From Herpetosiphon sp042688385 (GTDB taxonomy: Bacteria; Chloroflexota; Chloroflexia; Chloroflexales; Herpetosiphonaceae): DNA of 64,000 nucleotides. The DNA is taken from NCBI RefSeq assembly GCF_042688385.1, contig NZ_JBHUPY010000001.1:682001-746000 (forward strand), in the 5' to 3' direction. Position numbers and translations under genes: made by a program. Every line of letters starts with the position of its first letter. The first letter of the stretch is position 1. The notes under the pieces were generated by a model. The model did not search any database and had not been told where the DNA came from. It saw nothing but the letters and a program-made list of their open reading frames with translations. Positions 34,266 through 42,158 of the stretch are shown here, in pieces.

Positions 34266-34541
34266 TGCAACAGCTCCATAACTTGGTTGATGTTGCTAGT
34301 CTAGCGAATTCGTTGGCGACAGGCCGCTTGCAACCTGCCAAAAACCTATTGCAAGCTGCCAAGCAAATAGCCAGATTGCAGCAATAATGGCTACTAATTG
34401 GCTACTTTAGAAAAACTACCGCTAGTGGTATTGTAGGAGTAGACTAAATTAACCTCGATTTAACCCAACATAATGCAATGTAGCATTGCTTTCTCAGTAA
34501 TTTTTGACCAGTAAACTACCCACCCTACGGAGGTAGGATGC

Positions 34542-35768
34542 ATGGCGCTTGATCAGCCAATGGTTAGCTTGATTGTCGGAATTGGTTTGTTGCTCCAAGC
34601 ATGTGTGATTGGGGCTTTTTTGGTGTTTGTCCGGCGCTATCAAGGGATACGCTGCTTTTTACTGGGCACAATTGGCTTGGGTGTAGGCTTTTTGATCCAA
34701 GCCTTGCTGCCTGCAAGCTCATTAGTTGCGACCACTGCCAGCTATATTGTGCTCCTCAGTGGCTTGTTTGGATTAAGTAGTGGGATTTTGCGCTTTATTG
34801 GGGCCAAGAACTCAGCGCGCATTTATGGTTTTAGCTGGCTCATTGTGGCTAGTTTACTGAGTGTGAGTGCCTGGTATTGGGCTGCACCAAGCCTGATTCT
34901 TAGTTTGGCGATGCTGATTGGCAGCTTGGGCATGGCCTATACCGCAATTCGGGTCTTGTTTCAGCGCACCATTCCTTATCAAAGTGCCAGCAGATTGTTG
35001 GCAATTGCCTTGGGGTTGAAAATTGCGCTGGTCGTTGCTGGGCTGAGCTATGTTTGGTATCGCCAAGCGTGGCCGAGCGTCGCCAGCTTGCAAATTGGCT
35101 ATAGTGTGTTGATTTTGCTGCTTTCGTTGCTGTGGACTGGTGGGTTTGGGGTGATGATTACCCAGCGTTTGCAATGTGATTTATCTGCTTTGGCAAGTGT
35201 TGATGTGTTGACAGGCCTCGCCAATCGGCGCGCAATTAACGACTATTTAGAGCAAGCCATGGCCAAATGGCGGCGCAACCAGCAGGGCTTTGCAATAATC
35301 ATGCTGGATATTGATAGTTTCAAGCAAATTAATGATCGCTATGGCCACCAAGCTGGCGATAGTGTGCTGCGCCATATTGGCTTGGTGCTGAGCGAACAAG
35401 TGCGGATTAACGATCTGATTGGGCGTTGGGGCGGCGAAGAATTTTTGCTGATTGTTGATGCGGCGACGGTGCAACAGGCAAGCTTCTTGGCCGAACGCTT
35501 GCGCCAAGCCATTCAAAACCAGCCAACCATCTGGTGCGAGCAGGCGATTCAGCATACAGTCAGCATTGGGATTGCGGTCTGTGGTTGGCATGGTTTTAAC
35601 GAAACCCAATTGCTGACTGCTGCTGATTTAGCGCTTTACGAAGCCAAAGAAACTGGGAAGAATCGTTGGGTTGTCTATGAGCGCCGCATGTTGAACCAAC
35701 TTGAGGCTAGCTTAGCCGTTAACAATGAAGAACTTGTGATTGATGTTGATTCATCAATTTATGCCTAG
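34542..35768 (+). CDS. membrane-bound diguanylate cyclase (7TM-GGDEF)
   Basis: A 408-residue protein. About seven membrane segments occupy residues 8-210, probably as a sensor or anchor. The C-terminal GGDEF domain has DVLTGLANRRAI, MLDIDSFKQINDRYGHQAGD and the active motif GRWGGEEF (about 294-300), so it should make c-di-GMP. An RxxD I-site (RIND) lies five residues before GGEEF, predicting product inhibition. GGAGG precedes the start. Its stop overlaps the MFS gene stop by four bases. It may oppose the phosphodiesterase domain of the 3056 gene, but no linkage is seen. Confidence 0.94.
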   Translation: MALDQPMVSLIVGIGLLLQACVIGAFLVFVRRYQGIRCFLLGTIGLGVGFLIQALLPASSLVATTASYIVLLSGLFGLSSGILRFIGAKNSARIYGFSWLIVASLLSVSAWYWAAPSLILSLAMLIGSLGMAYTAIRVLFQRTIPYQSASRLLAIALGLKIALVVAGLSYVWYRQAWPSVASLQIGYSVLILLLSLLWTGGFGVMITQRLQCDLSALASVDVLTGLANRRAINDYLEQAMAKWRRNQQGFAIIMLDIDSFKQINDRYGHQAGDSVLRHIGLVLSEQVRINDLIGRWGGEEFLLIVDAATVQQASFLAERLRQAIQNQPTIWCEQAIQHTVSIGIAVCGWHGFNETQLLTAADLALYEAKETGKNRWVVYERRMLNQLEASLAVNNEELVIDVDSSIYA

Positions 35769-36958
35769 TGCGCTGGTTGGGCTTGTGGCTCGGCGCTGGG
35801 CAAGCCAACCGCAATTAACGCCCCTGCTACCACCAACACACTGCCCATCAAATAGGGCGAAGCTTCGCCAACATTCGAGAGCATCCATGTGGCATACAGC
35901 GGCGCAAAAATCCGGGCCAAGCTGCTCATCGATTGATAGAGGCCCATATTTTTGCCGCGTTCGTGAGCTGTTGAATTGCGGCTAACCAATGATGAAAGCG
36001 ATGGCGTGAGCAAGCCTTCACCAATTGCCAGCACAATACAAATTGCCACTAAATGCCACACATTTTGAATAAAGCCCAAACCTGCCAACGAGAGCGCGAG
36101 CAACAACGAGCCAGCCACAATCAAGCTTGCTTCGCCAAAGCGGGCTGCTAAACGGCGAATTAAACCGCCTTGGACAATTGCCACCACCACTCCAACCCCC
36201 GCCAAGGTATAGCCAGTCTGATACGAACCAAACTCCAAGCGACGTGCTGCAAACAAGGCGAAGGTTGTTTCAAAGGCCACAAATGCCAAGTTGATCAACA
36301 AGGTAATGCTGAGCAAGCGGCCAACGTTGGGCTTGCGAACTGCTGCAACCAGGGTTAAAAGGTTGGAGGTGCGGCCTTGTTGCGGTGCATGGCGTTCTGG
36401 CTCTGGCAGCACGAAAAAGGTCAAAATTAAGCTCAACATGGCAATGCCAGCAGCCACAAAAATTGGCAACTGATAATTGCCATCGCGGCTGAGCAACGCG
36501 CCAATTGCTGGCCCAGCGATAAAACCTAAGCCAAGCGCCGCGCCAACCATGCCCATGCCGCGCGCGCGATCTTTGTCGGTGGTTACGTCGCTCACATAGG
36601 CTTGGGCAATCGAAATGTTGCCGCCAGTTGCGCCATCAAACATCCGCCCAACAAACAGCCAAATCAGACTATTGGCGAAGCCAAACAGCAGTAAGCTACA
36701 AACCGTGCCGATCAAGCTCAAAATGAGCAGTGGGCGACGGCCAAAGCGGTCGGATAATTGGCCAAGGATCGGGGCAAAGATAAATTGCATCAAGGCATAA
36801 CAGCCGACAATCAAGCCAACTTGAAACTCAGAAGCCCCAAATTCTTGAGCATAAAAGGGCGTAATCGGAATCACGACCCCATAGCTCATTGTGCCAACAA
36901 AAGCGATCAAAAAGATGGTCAAAAGAGGAGAGCGTTTCATAGGCGAGTTTCTAGCCAT
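35765..36958 (-). CDS. MFS transporter (multidrug/DHA1-like)
   Basis: A 397-residue major facilitator with about 12 hydrophobic segments. The loop between helices 2 and 3 has GQLSDRFGRRPLL, the classical GxxxDxxGRR motif, and SYGVVIPITPFYAQEFGAS marks helix 1. The resemblance is to DHA1 tetracycline/multidrug exporters, but the substrate is unknown. A start at MKRSP (36940) is possible. AGGAG lies about 15 bases before the first ATG, which is unusually far, so the start is uncertain. The LuxE-like gene lies 28 bases upstream in the same direction. Confidence 0.92.
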   Translation of the reverse strand: MARNSPMKRSPLLTIFLIAFVGTMSYGVVIPITPFYAQEFGASEFQVGLIVGCYALMQFIFAPILGQLSDRFGRRPLLILSLIGTVCSLLLFGFANSLIWLFVGRMFDGATGGNISIAQAYVSDVTTDKDRARGMGMVGAALGLGFIAGPAIGALLSRDGNYQLPIFVAAGIAMLSLILTFFVLPEPERHAPQQGRTSNLLTLVAAVRKPNVGRLLSITLLINLAFVAFETTFALFAARRLEFGSYQTGYTLAGVGVVVAIVQGGLIRRLAARFGEASLIVAGSLLLALSLAGLGFIQNVWHLVAICIVLAIGEGLLTPSLSSLVSRNSTAHERGKNMGLYQSMSSLARIFAPLYATWMLSNVGEASPYLMGSVLVVAGALIAVGLPSAEPQAQPAH

Positions 36959-36986
36959 GCGAGCGGCTAGTGGCTCCTATAACTAT

Positions 36987-38114
36987 TTAGCCATTGCCAT
37001 TGCGGCGAGCAGCTAGGACATCTTCAACCGCCAGCGAACAACCGCGAAGTTCGGCTCCGCTGGCCCGACCAAGCACCTCGAAGCCATCGGCCACGACCAC
37101 GCCTAAATCTTCGGTTTGCAAGGCAAGCACCGAATAGAGATTGGCCAAATCGAGGTGGCGCAACAGGCCAGTTTCGCCAGCAGGCAAGGGTGCAAAGGTG
37201 GTTGGGTCGACAACTTGGGTGCGCACCCATGGCACAACGACTTTATGCCGTGGTTGCCATTCGCGCAGATAGGCCGAGTGCAACGAGCTATCGTAGAATT
37301 GGCTGCCCAATTCGGTCATGCCATATTCGTTGACACACATGGTCGATGGAATGCCCAAAACCTCGCTGTAGAGGGCATATAAATCGTTGCGGGCAATTTC
37401 GCGCACTTTGCCTTTCGAGCCGCCAGTATCCATCAAGCGGCTGCCCTTGGGCAATTGCCAACGCTTGCCATGCTCGGCGCACCAATCGAGAAAATAGACG
37501 AAGGTATACATCACGCCCATCAAACAAATGGGCTGATTGTTGGCAACCGCAGTGTCGAGCGCTGCGGCTAAAGTCGCTGAATCAAGGCCCTCGGCGCTAA
37601 ACACATAGCGGCTTTCAGGGCTGCCATGCTGCTCAATTGCATCGCTGAGCATATGCGCCAACGACGATTGTGGCAGTTCATGCGCCTGCCAAAACAGCAC
37701 ATAAATTGGCATGCGTTTGGCATCGGGAAACAGGTGGTAGGCTAAATTTGGCCGCAACGATGCTTCATACAACGAGCGATCGCGGATGTAGTGCGAGCCG
37801 CGTTGCTCGCTGCCTTGAGTTGTGCCGCTGGTGCGATAAATCACTTGGGCCTCGTCCGGCGGGAAGGTGGTGAGAGGCAAGTGTTTGAAGGCGGTGGTGG
37901 GCACTGCTGGAATTTCCGACCAATGCATAACTCGCTCAGGGCTGAGCATGCGCCGCTCACAATAGCGTTGATAGACAAGGTTGTGTTGCCATTGGTAGCG
38001 AAAGGTTCGCAAGGCTAAATCATTAAATAAACTATCGTCAGCAGGGTCGATCGAGCGCACACCTGCTTTCATCAAAGCGCGAATTTCGAAGTCTAGGGTT
38101 TCTATCTCGTTCAT
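36987..38114 (-). CDS. LuxE-like acyl-protein synthetase / adenylate-forming ligase
   Basis: A 375-residue protein of the LuxE/phenylacetate-CoA-ligase-like branch of adenylate-forming enzymes. It has IYRTSGTTQGS (AMP-binding P-loop), SRLMDTGGSKGK, and VNEYGMTELGSQFYD (the motif-5-like YGMTE). LuxE enzymes activate fatty acids as acyl-AMP and pass them to a Cys or to a partner reductase. No luxC or luxD is here, so it does not belong to a luminescence set and may load a carrier or make a lipid. TGAGG lies before the ATG at 38114, which I prefer over the longer 38210 frame. It is probably cotranscribed with the MFS gene. Confidence 0.85.
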   Translation of the reverse strand: MNEIETLDFEIRALMKAGVRSIDPADDSLFNDLALRTFRYQWQHNLVYQRYCERRMLSPERVMHWSEIPAVPTTAFKHLPLTTFPPDEAQVIYRTSGTTQGSEQRGSHYIRDRSLYEASLRPNLAYHLFPDAKRMPIYVLFWQAHELPQSSLAHMLSDAIEQHGSPESRYVFSAEGLDSATLAAALDTAVANNQPICLMGVMYTFVYFLDWCAEHGKRWQLPKGSRLMDTGGSKGKVREIARNDLYALYSEVLGIPSTMCVNEYGMTELGSQFYDSSLHSAYLREWQPRHKVVVPWVRTQVVDPTTFAPLPAGETGLLRHLDLANLYSVLALQTEDLGVVVADGFEVLGRASGAELRGCSLAVEDVLAARRNGNG

Positions 38115-38402
38115 TTCCAACCTCAGTTGAGCCAAAACACGCCCGCAGGACGCGAATTGAATTGTACCACGGGCACTTTGGGTCTTGTTATCAATAAGGT
38201 CAGAAGACAAAAGGCAAAAATCAAAAAGATCAGGCTATATGCTTTGGGCTATAGGCTATTGGGAATAATAATCAAATACATCTGGGCAATCTGTGGCGAA
38301 AATAAAGGATGAGGGATGAAAAGCAGAAGACAAAAGTCAAAAATCAAAAAGAACAGAGAGCATAGAACCGAGAGCATAAGTATTGAGGATCGGGGATTCT
38401 TA

Positions 38403-38596
38403 CAAGGGTAGGTTGTTAAGATCCCCTCACCCCAACCCCTCTCCCGTGGCGCGGGCGAGGGGCTTTAACAGCGTGGTTCGCTCCCAATTCCTTGGTGCAC
38501 CACGGATGCTCCCCCTCGCCCGCGTTTTCGTGGGAGAGGGGGTTGGGGGGTGAGGGAACGCTCCACCGCCGACCAATCGCTCAAAACCTACCCTTG
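38403..38596. repeat. GC-rich palindromic element, copy 2 (variant ends)
   Basis: The 194-bp element is bounded by a perfect 12-bp terminal inverted repeat (CAAGGGTAGGTT at 38403, AACCTACCCTTG ending 38596). Inside are the CCCTCACC...GCGGGCGAGGGG arm and its partner CCCCCTCGCCCGCG...GGGGTGAGGG. The loop is the reverse complement of the copy 1 loop type. Confidence 0.8.
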
Positions 38597-38721
38597 AAAG
38601 GATCGGGGTTTGGGTGTCAGGGGTTAGAGATTAGGCTTTAACGCAGAGGCGCAGAGAATGGCAGGCTATTGACTGAAGGCTATAGGCTGGCGGAACAATG
38701 GTGTGGTAGTTCAAGAATTTC

Positions 38722-38882
38722 GTACTGGTTCATTGCGTTAACCATGGCCTGATCCCCTCACCCCCTAGCCCCCTCTCCCGCCCGCGAGGGGGAACCGCGC
38801 AGTCAGTGCTCCCCTCGCCCGCGTTCAGTGGGAGAGGGGCAGGGGGTGAGGGAACATGGTTGCCAATCCAATGAACCAGTAC
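38722..38882. repeat. GC-rich palindromic element, copy 3
   Basis: The 161-bp element is bounded by a perfect 14-bp terminal inverted repeat (GTACTGGTTCATTG and CAATGAACCAGTAC), with the CCCTCACC/GGTGAGGG arms inside and a short loop. It is the cleanest copy of the family in this window. Confidence 0.85.
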
Positions 38883-38950
38883 ACATAGCCCATAGCCTTC
38901 ATGTCCTTCGTGCGCTTCGTGCGCTTCGTGGATCAAAATGTTCTGCTTGA

Positions 38951-39727
38951 TTAGCTTTTGGGAAACCACGGCAAGAAAGCGCTAGTTTTGGCGATGTAAT
39001 CTGCATACTGGGGCTTGGTTTTAACCAAGGTACGTTCTAAGAGCATCACGCCTGAAACCCGAATAATCAGCAAGGTCATGAGCAATGCGCCGATAATTTG
39101 CCAATAACTGCCAGCGGCAATTGAAAAGAGCGCATAGCCCCACCAGACTGCCGAATCGCCAAAATAATTGGGGTGACGGGTGAAGCGCCATAAACCTGAG
39201 CGTAGCACCTGGCCTTTATTGGCCGGATTGGCCTTGAAGCGGCTGAGTTGCCAATCGCCAAAAGCCTCAAAACTAAAGCCAATCAGCCAAACCACAATCG
39301 CCAAATAATCGATCCAGTTCCAGCTATTACCCCCAGTTTGGGCACCAAGCAAGGTCAATGAAATGATCAATGCCAAGATGCCTTGCAATAAAAATACTTG
39401 GAAAAAGCTAAACCACCAATAGCGCTCGGCTCCGTAGCGCCGTCGAAACTCAACATACCGAAAATCTTCGGGCTTGCCCCAATTACGCCAGCCAATATAG
39501 AGCGTTAAGCGTAATCCCCAAATCGTCACCAAGCTGCTAATAATCAGTTTACGTTGGCCATCGCCTTGAGCTTGGCTAAAATACCACCAAGTTAAGGCCA
39601 CAAAACACATACCCCAGCAAATATCCACAATGCTGGCATTGCTAATTTTGACACTCCACAACCACGCCAGCGTCAGCGGAACCATCACGACCGCCAAACC
39701 CAACCTCCAAATTAGCCAAAAACTCAT
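38951..39727 (-). CDS. DUF1295 integral membrane protein (steroid-reductase-like)
   Basis: A 258-residue membrane protein with about six to seven hydrophobic segments. The C-terminal signature LRSGLWRFTRHPNYFGDSAVWWG, given in part as WRFTRHPNYFGD, followed by a Gly/Ser-rich helix and a terminal LLERTL...KPQYADYI, is that of DUF1295 and the related C-terminal domain of steroid 5-alpha-reductases and isoprenylcysteine methyltransferases. The reaction is unknown. It begins 15 bases after the GT39-like gene, so the two form an operon. GAGG precedes the start. Confidence 0.9.
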   Translation of the reverse strand: MSFWLIWRLGLAVVMVPLTLAWLWSVKISNASIVDICWGMCFVALTWWYFSQAQGDGQRKLIISSLVTIWGLRLTLYIGWRNWGKPEDFRYVEFRRRYGAERYWWFSFFQVFLLQGILALIISLTLLGAQTGGNSWNWIDYLAIVVWLIGFSFEAFGDWQLSRFKANPANKGQVLRSGLWRFTRHPNYFGDSAVWWGYALFSIAAGSYWQIIGALLMTLLIIRVSGVMLLERTLVKTKPQYADYIAKTSAFLPWFPKS

Positions 39728-39742
39728 GCGAACCTCACACGG

Positions 39743-41194
39743 CTAACGCACCCAAATATCATAACCACCCAAATGCACGCGCATTCGATAGGGCGCAACT
39801 TGCAGCATGGCATCAAAGCCCATCGGGCGCACTGCACCATAGGTCACAATGACTTTTGGTGGTTTGCTGCGTAACTGTTGCAATGTCTCGTCGAGTGCAT
39901 TGGGTAAAATCGCTAAGGGATAATCGTAGGGAAAACGGCTTGGGACGGCATAGTTGCCATACAGGTAAATTTCTGGCTCGGCGGCCCAAACCCAGACGCT
40001 GGTTTGCTTGCCCACATTGCTATCGATCCATTCGACCACTTTGGGCGCGAGGGCAAAGAATTCGCGGCCATCAACGCCATACAGTTGTTCAATTTGGGCT
40101 TCGGGAGTCTTATTATACAACGGCCAGAGGCTGCTCAAAGGCAAAATCGCCAGCAAAACCGCAATCAAAACTATCGAAAAATCTTTGTATTGTTGTAAAA
40201 AGCCAAAACGTACTTTGGCCAGACCACCAGCAAACACCGCCAAGGCTGGCACCAGCGCCTGATAATAATGGGGATAGGCCCGTAAACTGACAAACGCGCT
40301 GGCGATCAAGCCAAGGCTCCATAAGCCAGCGAAGATCAGACTTGGCCAGTAGCGCCGTCGTCGCCATGCCAAGGTTGCACCAATAATGCCCGCCACCACT
40401 AAGAGCAGCAACGAGCGCCAAATTGGCCAAAGTTGGCCGAGTGTGGCATTGGTTTGCTGCAAATAGGTCGTGTTATACGTCCAATTTGCTTCAACAAAAT
40501 CGCTCCAGCCGCCAGCTAGCGCAAAATAGAGCACGGTTGGAATTAATACTAGCGCCAAGCCATCAACAATCAGAATTGCTCTCCCAATTCGTTCGTTGAC
40601 ATCGCCTTTAATCGCCAGCGTGGTGACAAACAGGGCTGGCACGATTAATACGCCAACTGGTTTGGCTAAAATCGCCACTGCCGCCGCAATTCCGGCCAGC
40701 ATCCACCAAGCTTTTTGCCCGCTATCAAGCGCCTTGAGTCCAAAGAGCAAGGCCAAGCCACTGGGCAAAAGCATAATCGCTTCGCTGTTGAAGGTCACGC
40801 CTTGCAGAAAAACGGCGCTATTCCAGCTTGCCACCAAGATTGCAGTCAGCACGCCTGCAACCTCAGAGCGCCACAAGCGCCGCCCAGCCCGCCACATCAC
40901 CAAGGTTGTGACCAGCAGCCAGAGCGTTGCCCAAACTCGAATCGCCTGCACTGGCTCAGCACCAACCAATATCGGCGGCGCATATGCAGCATAGACAAAC
41001 GGCGGTTTATGATCAAAACGGTCGCGGTAGGGAATCGCCCCATCAGCCCAATCGCGGGCAATGACGGCATAGGCAGCTTCGTCGCGCTCAAGTGGCAGTT
41101 GATGCAATGGCATACGCAGCAGCCAAATCAAGCCACAAACCGCGCCAATTACTGCCCACAAGGCCAAGCGTCGCCGCCGAAAACGTCGCAACAT
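39743..41194 (-). CDS. GT39/ArnT-like membrane glycosyltransferase
   Basis: A 483-residue protein with about 10-12 membrane segments. The first external loop has PLERDEAAYAVIARDWADG and RFDHKPPFVY, the catalytic DE and lipid-donor pattern of PMT/ArnT-type GT-C transferases (dolichyl- or undecaprenyl-phosphate-sugar users). It probably transfers a sugar outside the membrane to protein or lipid. GGGGGAT lies before the ATG. It is the first gene of a two-gene operon with DUF1295. A terminator of the hemolysin III gene lies upstream. Confidence 0.87.
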   Translation of the reverse strand: MLRRFRRRRLALWAVIGAVCGLIWLLRMPLHQLPLERDEAAYAVIARDWADGAIPYRDRFDHKPPFVYAAYAPPILVGAEPVQAIRVWATLWLLVTTLVMWRAGRRLWRSEVAGVLTAILVASWNSAVFLQGVTFNSEAIMLLPSGLALLFGLKALDSGQKAWWMLAGIAAAVAILAKPVGVLIVPALFVTTLAIKGDVNERIGRAILIVDGLALVLIPTVLYFALAGGWSDFVEANWTYNTTYLQQTNATLGQLWPIWRSLLLLVVAGIIGATLAWRRRRYWPSLIFAGLWSLGLIASAFVSLRAYPHYYQALVPALAVFAGGLAKVRFGFLQQYKDFSIVLIAVLLAILPLSSLWPLYNKTPEAQIEQLYGVDGREFFALAPKVVEWIDSNVGKQTSVWVWAAEPEIYLYGNYAVPSRFPYDYPLAILPNALDETLQQLRSKPPKVIVTYGAVRPMGFDAMLQVAPYRMRVHLGGYDIWVR

Positions 41195-41257
41195 GGCTTA
41201 ATCCCCCACACCAAAAGATTGTTAGCCGCAATAATACTGCAAATTGGCAAAAAGCCT

Positions 41258-41295
41258 AAAAAAAGCCCAGCCGCGCAGATTCCTGCTAGCTGAGC
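41258..41295 (-). terminator. intrinsic terminator of the hemolysin III gene
   Basis: On the minus strand GCTCAGC pairs with GCTGGGC around an inner GCAG/CTGC pair and is followed by seven T. It lies 28 bases after the hemolysin III stop. Confidence 0.8.
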
Positions 41296-41322
41296 CATGA
41301 ATTAAATTGGTTATGGCCGATT

Positions 41323-41985
41323 TTAGCCGAGATAGAGCGCCATGACCAAGAAGTGGCAAACGCTGCCGCCCATCACAAAGCCATGCCAAATGGCGTGGTT
41401 GTAGGGCAATTTTTCCCAGCGATAGAAAATTACGCCAGCGGTGTATGTTAGGCCACCAGCAACCAGCAGCGCAAATGCTCCGCCTGGCAAACTCGCCACC
41501 ATATCATCCCACGCCATCACCGAGAGCCAGCCCATGCCCACATACATCAAGGTCGAAAGCAGTTCAAAGCGCTTGATGAAAAATAATTTAAAGCAGATTC
41601 CAGCAAACGCACAGCCCCAAATGAGGCCAAATAACGTCCAAGCTAAGCTGGTCTGCAAGCTGACCAACAAAATTGGGGTGTAGGTGCCTGCAATCAATAA
41701 ATAAATTGCACAGTGGTCGAAAATTTTAAGCAAATATTTGGCGCGTGGGTTGCGAATGCTATGATACAGCGTCGAGGCCAGATACATACAAATCAAGCTC
41801 AGCCCATAGACCGTGAAGCTGGCGATGCGCCATGGATCGCCCGTGTTAATCGCCATGACTAATAAAATCACCAAGCCTGCCACGCTCAAGGCGACCCCAA
41901 TCCCATGGGTAATCGCGTTGGCCAATTCTTCGGCGGCTGAATATTCTGAGTAGTGTACGTTGCGCTCTTGAATTGCTTTTGCCAT
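41323..41985 (-). CDS. hemolysin III / PAQR family membrane protein
   Basis: A 220-residue, seven-helix membrane protein of the HlyIII (YqfA/PAQR) family. Family marks are seen: EELANAITHGIGVALSV at the N-terminus, STLYHSI with Ser and His, FDHCAIYLLIAGTYTP with Asp and His, and the C-terminal HAIWHGFVMGGSVCHF with His residues; these bind zinc in family structures and suggest hydrolase activity, perhaps on ceramide-like lipids. GGAGG lies before the ATG at 41985; the longer 42018 frame is not supported. Its promoter region has an unusual dyad (see 42021). Confidence 0.92.
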   Translation of the reverse strand: MAKAIQERNVHYSEYSAAEELANAITHGIGVALSVAGLVILLVMAINTGDPWRIASFTVYGLSLICMYLASTLYHSIRNPRAKYLLKIFDHCAIYLLIAGTYTPILLVSLQTSLAWTLFGLIWGCAFAGICFKLFFIKRFELLSTLMYVGMGWLSVMAWDDMVASLPGGAFALLVAGGLTYTAGVIFYRWEKLPYNHAIWHGFVMGGSVCHFLVMALYLG

Positions 41986-42020
41986 ATAACCTCCAGCTAA
42001 GCGATGATTTGCTAACATGT

Positions 42021-42060
42021 ATTATACCTTGTAATGCAAGGTACTTTGCAATATCAGGTA
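42021..42060 (-). promoter_or_regulatory. promoter with 19-bp spacer and central dyad upstream of hemolysin III
   Basis: On the minus strand TTGCAA (42046-42051) and TATAAT (42021-42026) are 19 bases apart. The perfect dyad TACCTTG-N5-CAAGGTA (42025-42043) fills the spacer. A second, weaker copy (TACTTTG...CAGGTA, 42042-42060) overlaps it. A dyad in an overlong spacer is the layout of MerR-family-controlled promoters; a PadR- or GntR-type operator is also possible. Confidence 0.55.
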
Positions 42061-42158
42061 TAGTTCTTTTAGGCTAGCCAAGCGAGCGATTTTTGCTATA
42101 CTTGGCGCGCAGCGTTGCACCACGAGAGTAAAGATTCCTGTAGTTCGAGGTATTTGCC

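Larger units (their letters stand above)
38195..38945. repeat. intergenic mosaic of short-period repeat words, block G
   Basis: This 750-base gene-free region has plus-polarity words (agaagacaaaaggcaaaaatc, aaggatgaggg, gagagcatagaaccgagagcata, acgcagaggcgcagag, ggctataggc, ccttcgtgcgcttcgtgcgcttcgtgg) and two complete GC-rich palindromic elements. It is the longest noncoding stretch in the window. Confidence 0.83.
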
